A stretch of 64,000 nt of DNA. It comes from Bradyrhizobium campsiandrae (GTDB lineage Bacteria; Pseudomonadota; Alphaproteobacteria; Rhizobiales; Xanthobacteraceae). Numbering within the stretch: position 1 is the stretch's first letter; every line of letters starts with the position of its first letter. Positions 24,507 to 33,365 of the stretch are shown here, piece after piece. Position numbers and translations under genes: made by a program. The notes beneath the pieces are model-generated. The model ran no database searches. It saw only the letters and a program-made list of their open reading frames with translations, and had not been told where the DNA came from. The DNA is taken from assembly GCF_014529705.1 (NCBI RefSeq), contig NZ_JAANIH010000020.1:1-64000 (forward strand), given 5' to 3'.

Positions 24507-25334
24507 TCAGCTCAAGGGGACGGTCAGGTCGGCGATGACCTGAGCCGTGCCCGGCCTGACGCCGCGCCACCAGGCAAAAGCTTCCGCCGCCTGCTCGACC
24601 AGCATGCCGACGCCGTCTGCCAGCTTGGCGACACCTTCGGCGCGGGCCGCTTGCAGAAAGGGGGTCAATCCCTTGCCATAGGCAAGTTCGTAGGTCAGCT
24701 CCGCACCGCGGAAAACATTGCCGGGAAGCGGCGGCATCTCACCGCGCAGGCTGGCCGAGGTCGCGTTGACCACGACGTCATAACCCTGGGCAAGGTCGGC
24801 CAGCTCGGCATAACCGCTGACGATCAGGGGGCCACAACCGGCAAACTCTTCAGCCAAGGCCACAGCTTTCGACAGCGTTCGGTTGACCAGCACCAGTTCG
24901 GAAGGCTCCTGGCGCAGGAACGGCAGCAACGCGCCGCGCGCCGCGCCCCCGGCGCCGAGCATCAGGACGCGACGACCGGCCATCTTGACGCCGAGATTGA
25001 CGGTGATGTCGCGCACCAGCCCGATCCCGTCGAAATTCTCGCCAATGATCCGATCGCCGACGAACTTCAGGCAGTTTACGGCGCCGGCTCGGTCGGCGCT
25101 CTCTGAAAGCTCGTTGGCGTAGGCGAAGGCATCGAGCTTGAACGGGGCGGTGATGTTCAGCCCTTTGGCGCCTTCGGTCCGAAATTGATCAACCCGCTCG
25201 CTGAAGCCATCGAGGGGCCCCTCGATCGCCTCATAGACAAGGTCCTGTCCCGTCATTCTGGCGAAAGTGCCGTGAATGAGAGGTGACTTGCTGAAGCCGA
25301 TCGGATTGCCGATCACCGCATAACGGTCGCTCAT
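24507..25334 (-). CDS. Shikimate dehydrogenase-family enzyme, NADP-type
   Basis: The second AroE-family protein has 275 residues. Substrate motif GFSKSPLIH (S15, S17), catalytic K66 in NITAPFKLD, D102 in GENFDGIGL and the nucleotide loop LGAGGAARG are all present. The Rossmann strand ends VLVNRTLSKA, the NRT motif that binds the NADP phosphate. It is only distantly similar to its tandem neighbour, so the pair may use different cofactors or ring substrates. It lies three bases from the CoA-transferase gene upstream. Confidence 0.85.
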   Translation of the reverse strand: MSDRYAVIGNPIGFSKSPLIHGTFARMTGQDLVYEAIEGPLDGFSERVDQFRTEGAKGLNITAPFKLDAFAYANELSESADRAGAVNCLKFVGDRIIGENFDGIGLVRDITVNLGVKMAGRRVLMLGAGGAARGALLPFLRQEPSELVLVNRTLSKAVALAEEFAGCGPLIVSGYAELADLAQGYDVVVNATSASLRGEMPPLPGNVFRGAELTYELAYGKGLTPFLQAARAEGVAKLADGVGMLVEQAAEAFAWWRGVRPGTAQVIADLTVPLS

Positions 25335-25337
25335 GGC

Positions 25338-26564
25338 TTACTCCTGCACAGCGGCTTCGTTGTAGAGCACCCCGTCACGCACCATCGCCTCGACGAGCTC
25401 GGCCGAAAGCCCGAGCGAGGCTGCAATGCGGCGATTGTCCTGGCCGAGCAGCGGCGCCGGAGTTCGTATCGTGGTGTCGCAATCGGAGAAGCGGAAGGGC
25501 AAGTTCGGCAACGTCACCTTGCCGAGCACGGGATGCTCCTGCTCGACCAGCATGCCGCGCGCGTGAATCTGCGGATCCTCCACGACCTCTTCGATCGTCT
25601 GCACCGGAGCCGACGGCACACCAACTGCCTCGAGTGCCGCAAGACAGGCATCCCGGGAGGGTTGGGACAGCGCCCAGGACCGCACAATCTCCATCGCTTC
25701 AGCATAATGCGCATTGCGCGCGGCGGGCGTGGTGAAGCGTTGGTCGGATGCCAAGACGTCTCCTCCGATCAGGCTCGCCAATCGCCGCCAGGCATCATCG
25801 ACCTGCGCGGCGATGACAAGATTGCCGTCCTTGGCCGGAAAGACGCCGTAGACGGTCGAGTCCGGCTGTCCGCTGCCGGTCTGCTTCGGCAGGTCGACAC
25901 CACCGGAGAGGAAGTAACGCTGAACCGCATAGTCGTGCATCGAGACCATGCAATCGTACAGCGCCAGATCGATGTGCTGGCCGCGCCCGGACGATGCGCG
26001 ACCGACGAGCGCCGCATTGATCGCAGCCACGCCATGAATGCCGGTATACATATCAGCCAAGGGCATCCGCAGCAGCGGCGGCGGTTCACCGGGATTGCCC
26101 AGTTGCGCCAGAGCGCCCGACATCGCCTCCGCGATCAGGCCGAAGCCCGGACGGTCGGCATAGGGGCCGGTGTGGCCATAGGCGGAGACCGAGCAGTAGA
26201 TCAATTTGGGATTGCGCGCCGACAACTCGATGTAGCCGAGCCCGAGGCGCTCCAGCGCGCCGGGGCGGTAGTTCTCGATGAAGACGTCGGCCGTGTCGAT
26301 GAGCTTCATCATCATGTCGAGACCGCGCTTGTCGCGCAGGTCGATGCACAGGCCCTGCTTGCCCATGTTCTGCTGCAGGAAGTAGCCGGATTGTCCGTCC
26401 TTGAAATAGCCATGGGCGCGGCCCGCATCGCCTGCCTTTGGGCGCTCCACCTTGATGACCTCAGCACCCATCGCGGCGAGGCAGCGGCCCATGAACGGGC
26501 CGGCCAGGAAATGGCTGTAGTCGATGACGCGAATGCCTTTGAGGGGCAGGTCTTGCGCGGTCAT
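25338..26564 (-). CDS. Class III (CaiB/BaiF, Frc-like) CoA-transferase
   Basis: ATG 26564 overlaps the MaoC stop by four bases, and gives 408 residues; the longer upstream frame is not used. Family features are IRVIDYSHFLAGPFMGRCLA, GAEVIKVERP, NMGKQGLCIDLRD, and the candidate catalytic Asp in PLADMYTGIHGVAA. Class III enzymes move CoA between carboxylic acids. With MaoC next to it, the cluster seems to activate an organic acid and then hydrate or dehydrate its CoA ester. Confidence 0.87.
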   Translation of the reverse strand: MTAQDLPLKGIRVIDYSHFLAGPFMGRCLAAMGAEVIKVERPKAGDAGRAHGYFKDGQSGYFLQQNMGKQGLCIDLRDKRGLDMMMKLIDTADVFIENYRPGALERLGLGYIELSARNPKLIYCSVSAYGHTGPYADRPGFGLIAEAMSGALAQLGNPGEPPPLLRMPLADMYTGIHGVAAINAALVGRASSGRGQHIDLALYDCMVSMHDYAVQRYFLSGGVDLPKQTGSGQPDSTVYGVFPAKDGNLVIAAQVDDAWRRLASLIGGDVLASDQRFTTPAARNAHYAEAMEIVRSWALSQPSRDACLAALEAVGVPSAPVQTIEEVVEDPQIHARGMLVEQEHPVLGKVTLPNLPFRFSDCDTTIRTPAPLLGQDNRRIAASLGLSAELVEAMVRDGVLYNEAAVQE

Positions 26565-27031
26565 GCCTGCCCTCCTGCGACGCTGGTCTTCGGGCGCATC
26601 GGGATCATCAGCCGGTGCTCGCCGAGCTGCACCACTTCGCCGCGCTGATTGATCAGCTCCGAAGGCAGCACCACGATGCCCCACCCTTCGCGCTTCGTGG
26701 CGCGCATTGAGCCGACGCGGAACTTGACGTGGACGGTGTCGCCGAGCTTGATCGGCAGCTTGAAATCCCACGTCCAGCCCAGCGACATTCCCGGAAGGAA
26801 GCGGTAGTCGGCACGGGTCTTCAACCCATCGGCCAGCGACAGACCAAACAGCCCATGCGCGACGCGCGTACCGAATGGTGTGGTTTTGGCGTATTCCTCG
26901 TCGACATGAACGGGCGTGAAGTCACCGGTCAGTTCGGCATAGGCATTCACCATTGCTTCGGTGACCGTCACCGCGGGCGTGACGCATTCGTCACCGACCT
27001 TGGCATCGTCCCAATAGCGCTCGTCGGTCAT
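26561..27031 (-). CDS. MaoC-like hydratase/dehydratase
   Basis: The 156-residue hot-dog-fold protein has the hydratase-2 motif region YAELTGDFTPVHVDEEYAKT, in which Asp and His form the catalytic pair, and the following FGTRVAHGLFGLSLADGL. MaoC proteins hydrate enoyl-CoA esters. It is translationally coupled to the downstream CoA-transferase (ATGA) and follows the VOC gene by 12 bases, so its substrate is likely the CoA ester that enzyme makes. Confidence 0.85.
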   Translation of the reverse strand: MTDERYWDDAKVGDECVTPAVTVTEAMVNAYAELTGDFTPVHVDEEYAKTTPFGTRVAHGLFGLSLADGLKTRADYRFLPGMSLGWTWDFKLPIKLGDTVHVKFRVGSMRATKREGWGIVVLPSELINQRGEVVQLGEHRLMIPMRPKTSVAGGQA

Positions 27032-27043
27032 GTCGCGTGTTCC

Positions 27044-27430
27044 TTAGGCCCGTGGATTGATCGCCAGCGCCGCTTCCACGGCACCTGCACTGGCTTGCAA
27101 GATCTCGACGTTCAACCCGCCCGGCAGCTCGAGCCAGTTCGGCCCCGCCGGCAACGCCTTGGCTCCCCAGGCGGCGGCGCGGGCAAGCACGCCTTCGTAA
27201 TCGTCGACCATGATGCCGAGATGGGCGAGGCGCCCCTCCGGTCCGACGAAGCTCGGATCCTCGATCAGCTGCACGCTTCCGAGCACCCACACCTGACGCG
27301 GGCGCGGGCCATCGGCGGCTTGCTCGTCGCGAATGGTGAGACCAAGCACCTCGCGGAAGAAGTCGACGTGGCGATCAACGTTCGGCACACGGATCGCGAC
27401 GTGTTCGACATAGGCGCGCGGCAACGACAT
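27044..27430 (-). CDS. VOC-family (glyoxalase/dioxygenase fold) protein
   Basis: ATG 27430 begins a 128-residue protein; the longer frame overlaps the upstream gene. The start AYVEHVAIRVPNVDRHVDFF places the first metal-ligand His in the usual position. GRLAHLGIMVDDYEGVL gives the second, and LELPGGLNVEIL the C-terminal Glu. Two paired beta-alpha-beta-beta-beta modules fit a metal-dependent glyoxalase, epimerase or small dioxygenase. The reaction cannot be named. Confidence 0.75.
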   Translation of the reverse strand: MSLPRAYVEHVAIRVPNVDRHVDFFREVLGLTIRDEQAADGPRPRQVWVLGSVQLIEDPSFVGPEGRLAHLGIMVDDYEGVLARAAAWGAKALPAGPNWLELPGGLNVEILQASAGAVEAALAINPRA

Positions 27431-27434
27431 CGTC

Positions 27435-28379
27435 TCAGGCCTTTCCCGGATAGTCGCTGCGGGCGTATTCGAGCCCCTTGACCAACGCGACGAGGGTCGC
27501 GTTGACGGGGGTCGGCACGTTGAGCTTGGCGCCCCAACGCACGACGGAGCCGTGAATGTAGTCGACCTCGGTCGGGTTGCCGGACTGCAAGCTCTGCAAC
27601 ATCGAGGTCTTGAACTCGGGCGGCAGTCCAGCGGAGGCCATCGTCCAGGCAAGGCGCGGATCGTCAATCGAGATCTTCACGCCGGCAGCCTGTGCCACCG
27701 CGATGCCCTCCGAGATGGCCGCCAGCGCACAATCTTCCAGGATCGGCAGCGAATAGAGACCGCCATAGGTCAGGCCGGTCACGGCGGTGATTCCGCCGCC
27801 GGCGACGTTGATGAACAACTTGTCCCACATCGTGCCCAGGATGTTGTCGCTGAGCAGCGTGAGAATGCCGGCCCGATTGAACGTCTCGGAAATCCGCTGT
27901 GCGCGTTCCGTCAAACGTCCATCGAGCTCGCCGATGATGGTTTCCTTGCCGACCACCCCGGAGCGAACATGACCGGGTCCGAGCAGCACGCCGCCGACAT
28001 AGGTCTTGCCGGCCATGACCCTGTTGCGACCGACTTCCTCCGACAGGATGTCTTCGTGGCCAAGGCCGTTTTGCAGCGACATCACGACCGTCTGCGGTCC
28101 GATGATCGGCGCCGCCGCCCGGATCGCGTCCCGCGTGTGATAGGATTTGACGAGGACGATGACGAGGTCCGCCACATCGCCGACCTGGTCCGCGGAGGTG
28201 CAGGCAGAGACCTTCACGACGGTCTCGGCGCCACCTTCGAGCATCCGCAGACCGCCGGCATTGATCGCCTCGACATGAGCCTGAAACGGATCGATCAACC
28301 AGACCTCGGCACCGCCGCGCGCCAGCGTGCCGCCGATGGTCGAGCCCAAGGCTCCCGCTCCGACAAAGCAGATCCTCAT
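27435..28379 (-). CDS. Ketopantoate reductase (PanE/ApbA)-like dehydrogenase
   Basis: The 314-residue enzyme starts with the nucleotide motif ICFVGAGALGSTIGGTLA and has the ketopantoate reductase middle block LVIVLVKSYHTRDAI with its lysine. It also has SLQNGLGHEDIL and GTMWDKLFINVA, the catalytic lysine region, and a C-terminal helical domain. PanE-like paralogs in catabolic operons act on other 2-keto or 2-hydroxy acids, so panE function is not assumed. It is the first gene of the long minus-strand run and is divergent from a LysR regulator. Confidence 0.82.
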   Translation of the reverse strand: MRICFVGAGALGSTIGGTLARGGAEVWLIDPFQAHVEAINAGGLRMLEGGAETVVKVSACTSADQVGDVADLVIVLVKSYHTRDAIRAAAPIIGPQTVVMSLQNGLGHEDILSEEVGRNRVMAGKTYVGGVLLGPGHVRSGVVGKETIIGELDGRLTERAQRISETFNRAGILTLLSDNILGTMWDKLFINVAGGGITAVTGLTYGGLYSLPILEDCALAAISEGIAVAQAAGVKISIDDPRLAWTMASAGLPPEFKTSMLQSLQSGNPTEVDYIHGSVVRWGAKLNVPTPVNATLVALVKGLEYARSDYPGKA

Positions 28380-28451
28380 CCGAACGCTTCTCCCTCGCCG
28401 ATTTTTGGCGTTGGGAGCGTGCTAGCAGGCCGCGTAGTATTTGAATATGCT

Positions 28452-28468
28452 ATGGCGCTAATAACCAT
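28452..28468. promoter_or_regulatory. Candidate LysR box between the catabolic operon and its regulator
   Basis: ATGG-N9-CCAT is an interrupted inverted repeat of the T-N11-A class, in the 103-base divergent spacer. It lies 15 bases before the lysR-type start, where autoregulation and activation of the opposite operon would both be possible. Confidence 0.4.
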
Positions 28469-28482
28469 TATTGTAGATTGCA

Positions 28483-29472
28483 ATGAAGCACCGGGACCTC
28501 TCCGAGACCAACCTGCTGGAGCCGCGCCTGCTCCGGCTGTTTGACGCCTTGTTCACGACCGGCAGCGTCACCAAGGCAGCCGAAAAGCTCGGTCAAAGTC
28601 AGCCGACCATTTCGATCTGGCTGGGGCGGCTGCGGCAGGAACTGGACGATCCGCTCTTCATCCGCTCAGCGGAGGGGATGCTGCCGACGCCGCGCGCCGA
28701 GGCTCTCATCGGCCCGGCGAGGCAGGCGTTGGAAATGCTGCGTCGCCTCGCCGAGCTTCGCACGGATTTCGATCCGGCAAGCGCAAAGCGCCGCTTTACC
28801 ATCTGCATGACGGACGGAAGCCACGTCACGCTGCTTCCGTCCATTCTCGCCCACGTCCGCCGCGTTGCTCCCGGCGTTCGGATCGAGGCGACACAGATCG
28901 GCGCGGACACCCCGCGGATGCTGCAATCCGGCGAGGCCGATCTGGCGCTCGGCTACATCTCGGATCTCGACGCCGGACACTTCCAGCAGGCGCTGTTTCC
29001 GCAGGATTGGGTCTGCCTGGCAAACGCAAAACACGCCCGGATCCGCGACCGCATCACCGCGAGGGATTTCCGGCGAGAGGCGCACGTCCTCATTCGTTCC
29101 GGCACCGGACATCAATTGCTGGCGGACGCGTTGAAGCAGCAGCAGATCGTCCTCGACGTTGCGCTCGAGCTCCCGGGCTTTTTGGGGCTACCCGCAATCG
29201 TCGGAACGACTGACCTGATCGCCACCCTGCCAAGGCACATTGGCGAGACGCTCGCCCACTACTACGGACTGCGCGTACTCGACTGCCCGCTGGCGATCGC
29301 GGGCTTTACGGTGAAGCAATATTGGCACGCCCGTTTCCATCACGACCCGGCAAGCCAATGGTTGCGTGGCGTCTGCGCGGAGCTTTTTCAACAGCAGGAC
29401 GTGCGGGGTCTACATCGGTCCGGTCGGGCCAGGAAGCGACGGCCGCGCAATTTGCAGCCGTCGCGGGCCTGA
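28483..29472 (+). CDS. LysR-family transcriptional regulator (NodD/nahR-like group)
   Basis: This 329-residue regulator has an N-terminal HTH: LFDALFTTGSVTKAAEKLGQ, then SQPTISIWLGRLRQEL. The effector domain starts RRFTICMTDGSHVTLLPSIL, the pattern of the NodD/NahR/LinR group that senses aromatic compounds. Divergence from the 28379 operon suggests that it activates the shikimate-type cluster. It is convergent with the dctA-like gene at 29494. Confidence 0.88.
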   Translation: MKHRDLSETNLLEPRLLRLFDALFTTGSVTKAAEKLGQSQPTISIWLGRLRQELDDPLFIRSAEGMLPTPRAEALIGPARQALEMLRRLAELRTDFDPASAKRRFTICMTDGSHVTLLPSILAHVRRVAPGVRIEATQIGADTPRMLQSGEADLALGYISDLDAGHFQQALFPQDWVCLANAKHARIRDRITARDFRREAHVLIRSGTGHQLLADALKQQQIVLDVALELPGFLGLPAIVGTTDLIATLPRHIGETLAHYYGLRVLDCPLAIAGFTVKQYWHARFHHDPASQWLRGVCAELFQQQDVRGLHRSGRARKRRPRNLQPSRA

Positions 29473-29493
29473 CAACCAGCGCCCGCCCCTCCT

Positions 29494-30882
29494 TCAAGCG
29501 GCCGATTGCGCTGTTGGCATCCAGCTCTTGTCCTCCTGCGCCACGGCTGCCGCCGCGGCAATCTTCGATCCGGCTACCGGTTCGACGGCGTTACTCTGTC
29601 CGAGTTCACGGGCCAACACCTCACGGTCACAGGCGTTCTCCCACAGCGAAACAGTGATGGCCGCGACACAATTGCTGATCATGCTGGTCAGGGCCCGCGC
29701 CTCCGACATGAAACGGTCGATACCGACCAGCAACGCCACGCCGGTCACGGGCAGGTCCGGCATCACGGAGAGGGTCGCGACCAGCGCGACGAAGCCGCTG
29801 CCGGTGACGCCCGCCGCCCCTTTGGACGTCAGCAGCATCAGTCCGAGCATCGCTGCAATCTGTCCCCAGGACAGATGAATGTCGCAGGCCTGGGCGATGA
29901 AGATGGACGCCAGCGTGAGATAGATGGCGCTACCATCCAGATTGAACGAATAGCCCATCGGCAGCACGAGGCCGGACACGCCTTTGCGGCATCCGAGCTG
30001 CTCCAGCTTGCGCAGCGCACCAGGCAGCGCCGGCTCCGACGATGACGTGCCGAGCACGATCAGCAGCTCTTCTTTGAAGTAGCGGATGGTCTTCCACAAG
30101 CTGAAGCCGTTCAGCCGCGCCAGCGTCCCGAGCACCACGACCACGAAGACCGAGCAGGCGATATAGAATGTCAGGATCAGCAGCCCCAGTGAGCCGATCG
30201 AACGAATGCCATAGCGACCCACCGTGAACGCCATGGCGCCAAAGGCGCCGAGCGGGGCAAGCTTCATGATGAAGCCGAAGGAGACAAACAGAACCTGCGA
30301 GAACGCTTCAATCGCCTTCGTCACGACGGCTCCGCCGTCACCGGCGCGGCTCAGCCCAAAGGCGATGAGGATGGAGACCGGCAGGACCGGCAGCACTTCG
30401 CCATCGGCAAACGCGCCAAAGAACGAATGCGGGATGATGTGCAGCATGAAATCGGCAAATCCGGTCGCAGCTGCCTGCTTGGTGAATTTCGCAGCCACGG
30501 ACGGATCGAGCGTACTGACGGATACATGCATGCCCGCGCCAGGCTGGATCAGCAACACCGCGATCAGGCCGGCCAGCAGAGCGAGCACGGTCAGCAGGTA
30601 GAACAACGCCATGGATTTCACCAGCGTACGGCCGACCTCGCGTGAATCGCTGATGCTGTTGATGCCGCCGACGATGGTGCAAAACACGATCGGCGCGATC
30701 ATCATCTTGACCAGTTTGACGAAGCCATCGCCGAACGGCTTCAACGCGGCGCCGAATTCGGGCCAGAGGTGGCCGGTCAGCACGCCCAGTACGAGGCCGA
30801 TCAGCACCTGAATGTAGAGGATCCGGTAAAGTGGCTTTCGCGCCTCGATGCGCGCAGACCCGGCCAGCACTGGCATGTGCAT
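29494..30882 (-). CDS. DctA-type dicarboxylate:cation symporter (DAACS family)
   Basis: The start is ATG 30882 (MHMPVLAG), after GGGAGAAACGAAC; the longer frame runs into the upstream gene. The 462-residue carrier shows DctA/GltP hallmarks: LVKMMIAPIVFCTIVGGI, the serine-rich LGTSSSEPALPGALRKLE, MGYSFNLDGSAIY, and TSKGAAGVTGSGFVALVATL. It imports C4 or related dicarboxylates with Na+ or H+. Its neighbour, a PrpF/oxalomesaconate-tautomerase-like gene, suggests that the substrate may be an aromatic ring-cleavage di- or tricarboxylate. Confidence 0.9.
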   Translation of the reverse strand: MHMPVLAGSARIEARKPLYRILYIQVLIGLVLGVLTGHLWPEFGAALKPFGDGFVKLVKMMIAPIVFCTIVGGINSISDSREVGRTLVKSMALFYLLTVLALLAGLIAVLLIQPGAGMHVSVSTLDPSVAAKFTKQAAATGFADFMLHIIPHSFFGAFADGEVLPVLPVSILIAFGLSRAGDGGAVVTKAIEAFSQVLFVSFGFIMKLAPLGAFGAMAFTVGRYGIRSIGSLGLLILTFYIACSVFVVVVLGTLARLNGFSLWKTIRYFKEELLIVLGTSSSEPALPGALRKLEQLGCRKGVSGLVLPMGYSFNLDGSAIYLTLASIFIAQACDIHLSWGQIAAMLGLMLLTSKGAAGVTGSGFVALVATLSVMPDLPVTGVALLVGIDRFMSEARALTSMISNCVAAITVSLWENACDREVLARELGQSNAVEPVAGSKIAAAAAVAQEDKSWMPTAQSAA

Positions 30883-30949
30883 GTTCGTTTCTCCCTTGAT
30901 TCCGATTTTTCGGCTCTGACTTTTCTTGATGGATGAAGGCGGGCCGAGT

Positions 30950-32023
30950 TCAGGCCGCCAGGATCGAATGAGGCACGTGCGCTCGCCTGGCGAAGACATG
31001 ACCTTGGAAAATTCGGCGGGCGGTCCGCTGCACCCTGGCAACCGGGCCGGGCTCCAGCCGAACCACGAGCTGGCCGGAGGGATGGGCGAGCGTGATCGGC
31101 ACCGGCGGCGCCAGCGGTCCGACCATCTCCGCGGCGATCGTTCCTGACGTCACACAGGCCGTCGCCACGGCGACCGCGCCGGTCACAGCCAGCGCGCTAT
31201 GGCAGTCGTGCGGCATGAAATATCTGGTGTTCAACGCCGCCTCGGCCGCAGGCGCGAGCAGAACCGGCTTCGGGATCACCATTGCCGCGGGATTTGGAAA
31301 GCCCATCAGACGACCGGCTTCGATGCGCAAGTGCTCGAGACGCGCGCGGAAGCGCGTGTCGGTGAAGTCCGCATGTGCCTCACGGCCGCTGTAGCCGAGA
31401 TCCGCCGCGCGGACCAGCATGACCGGCATCGCCGCGTCGATGCACGTCACATCGATCCCGTCGATTCGATCGACTGGTCGTCCGGTGGGAAGGAGGCGGC
31501 CGGTGCGTGCGCCAGCCGCGTCGGGAAACGACAGTTCGATGGGTGCGGCCGTCCCCGGCACCCCGTCGATCCGCGCATCGCCTTCATAGGTCACCCTCCC
31601 GCCAGGGGTCGAAACCGTCGCATCGATCAGCTTCCCGGTGTTGACATTGTGGATGCGCACCCGGGTGCGATCTGCGGTAGCGGCGACCAAACCGGCCTCG
31701 ATTGCGAACGGTCCCACCGCTGCCAGCATATTCCCGCAGTTCGGCGACGTGTCGACGATCCCTTCACGCACCCGCACTTGGGCGAACAGGTAGTCGACAT
31801 CGGCGCCGGGCATCGATGCCGGTCCGATGATCGCGACCTTGTTGGTGACGGCATTGCCGCCGCCGATTCCATCGATGCCCAGATCGTGCCCGCCCCCCAT
31901 CACCGACAACAGGACCGCATCGCGCGCCCCGGGATCGGCCGGCAGATCGCCGGCCAGGAAAAACGGGCCGCGCGAGGTTCCGCCGCGCATAACCACACAG
32001 GGAATGGCAATTTGATCGTCCAT
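30950..32023 (-). CDS. PrpF/4-oxalomesaconate tautomerase-like protein
   Basis: ATG 32023 gives 357 residues. The protein is of the PrpF (DUF453) family: CVVMRGGTSRGPFFL near the N-terminus, GIDGIGGGNAVTNKVA, and SPNCGNMLAAVGPFAIE with the candidate acid/base Cys96. A second half-domain contains FMPHDCHSALAVTGAVAVAT. Family members include aconitate isomerase PrpF, methylitaconate isomerase and GalD, the keto-enol tautomerase of the gallate/protocatechuate 4,5-cleavage route. With LigI-like and RraA-like genes elsewhere in the window, GalD-type activity is attractive. It is divergent from its LysR. Confidence 0.82.
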   Translation of the reverse strand: MDDQIAIPCVVMRGGTSRGPFFLAGDLPADPGARDAVLLSVMGGGHDLGIDGIGGGNAVTNKVAIIGPASMPGADVDYLFAQVRVREGIVDTSPNCGNMLAAVGPFAIEAGLVAATADRTRVRIHNVNTGKLIDATVSTPGGRVTYEGDARIDGVPGTAAPIELSFPDAAGARTGRLLPTGRPVDRIDGIDVTCIDAAMPVMLVRAADLGYSGREAHADFTDTRFRARLEHLRIEAGRLMGFPNPAAMVIPKPVLLAPAAEAALNTRYFMPHDCHSALAVTGAVAVATACVTSGTIAAEMVGPLAPPVPITLAHPSGQLVVRLEPGPVARVQRTARRIFQGHVFARRAHVPHSILAA

Positions 32024-32094
32024 TGGGCTGTTCCATTCACGGCACTTGCGTTCGGACCAGACCATCCTCCTTCTGAACTCTTTTGTGAAATGCA

Positions 32095-32120
32095 AATATC
32101 TGAGGTATTATTTCGATATT
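32095..32120. promoter_or_regulatory. Candidate LysR site with inverted repeat AATATC-N14-GATATT
   Basis: Six-base arms flank 14 bases in the divergent spacer between the PrpF-like gene and the LysR at 32141. TATAAT at 32124-32129 could be a -10 element for the regulator, which would put the site over its promoter. Confidence 0.45.
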
Positions 32121-32140
32121 CGGTATAATGGATCCGCCCC

Positions 32141-33073
32141 GTGAACGCAGAATTGCTCGACCTCAAGGCATTCATCACCGTCGCGGAGACGGGAAGCTTT
32201 GTCCGCACCGCCAAGGCGCTGAACCTGTCGCAGCCGGCGCTCAGCCGACGCATTCAGAAGCTGGAAGAAAGCCTCGGTGCGCCGTTGCTCGAACGCTCGA
32301 CGCGTCACGTCAATCTCACCATGACCGGCCGCGACTTCCTGCCGAAGGTGCGCCGTCTCATCGACGAGTTCGAGACCTCGGTGCTCGCCATCCATGACAT
32401 CGGCGCGCGAAGTTCAGGCCTGGTCTCGGTGGCTGCGGTGCCGACGGCGGTGTTTTATTTCCTGCCGCGTGCGATCGGCCGGTTTGCCGAGGCGTATCCG
32501 CGCATTCGCATCCGAATTCTGGACATCGGGGCCAATGAGGGATTGGAAGCGGTCGCGCGCGGCGAAGCCGACTTCGGCATCAATTTCATCGGTGCCTCGC
32601 ATGCCGAGATCGAATTCGAAAAACTGGTTGAAGATCCTTTCGTCCTGGCCTGCCGCCACGACCATCCGTTGGCGTCGCGCAAACAGGTAACCTGGTCGGA
32701 GATCGTGTCGCACCGGATCATCACCGTCGGTCGCAACAGCGGCAACCGCGCCTTGATCGACAACGCGCTGGCGCGACACGGCCTGCAACTGAACTGGTCC
32801 TATGAAGTTGCTCACCTCTCCGGCTCGCTCGGTCTCGTCGAAGCGGGCCTCGGCATCGCCGTGCTGCCACGGCTCGCGACGCCGGCCGCCGGCCATCCGA
32901 TCATTCACACCGTCAGCCTGACCGCGCCGGAGGTGTCGCGAACCATCGGAATCGTGCGCAGGCGCGGGTCGACGCTATCCCCTCATGCCAGCCAATTTCT
33001 CAAGATGCTCCTCGAGGCATGGCGCTCGCCTTCACGGGCGACCGGTCGAGACAGGCCGCGGCGTCGCCCCTAA
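32141..33073 (+). CDS. LysR-family transcriptional regulator
   Basis: The start is a GTG, giving 310 residues. The HTH is LLDLKAFITVAETGSFVRTA, followed by LSQPALSRRIQKLEESLGA. The co-inducer domain contains LVSVAAVPTAVFYFLPRAI and the usual LVEAGLGIAVLPRL. It lies divergent to the PrpF-like/DctA operon and probably controls it. Confidence 0.9.
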   Translation: MNAELLDLKAFITVAETGSFVRTAKALNLSQPALSRRIQKLEESLGAPLLERSTRHVNLTMTGRDFLPKVRRLIDEFETSVLAIHDIGARSSGLVSVAAVPTAVFYFLPRAIGRFAEAYPRIRIRILDIGANEGLEAVARGEADFGINFIGASHAEIEFEKLVEDPFVLACRHDHPLASRKQVTWSEIVSHRIITVGRNSGNRALIDNALARHGLQLNWSYEVAHLSGSLGLVEAGLGIAVLPRLATPAAGHPIIHTVSLTAPEVSRTIGIVRRRGSTLSPHASQFLKMLLEAWRSPSRATGRDRPRRRP

Positions 33074-33365
33074 AGGCTTCAAGCGCTCCAGGAAGCCGTG
33101 GCGGGTTCCCGGCCATCAGTTGAAATCCGCGATGCGGGCATCGAGCGTGAACATTGTTTGAAAGACTTCCGGCTCGCTTGCGCCGCCGAGGATGTCGGGC
33201 GCAACCGCGGACGACGCCGAACACGCGGGATGCCAGGAAGCCTCTGGTCGCGACGCGCTCGGTGGTGTGCTTGCGCGTCAGCCAGTGCCGGGAATCGGTC
33301 CAATCCCCGGTCGTGACGTCGCTCCAGATGGCAAGAATCCGGATCCCGCATTGCGCTCTCCTTGC
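33074..33365. other. Gene-free segment, possible decayed coding sequence
   Basis: No gene can be supported in these ~290 bases. One minus-strand frame reads through much of the segment (with RILAIWSDVTTGDWTDSRHW), but I do not recognise the family and it lacks a start context. Confidence 0.3.

Noticed and set aside
27435..28379. panE (pantothenate synthesis)
   Set aside because: The fold fits, but location in a catabolic run with no pan genes argues for another 2-keto acid, so no symbol was given.
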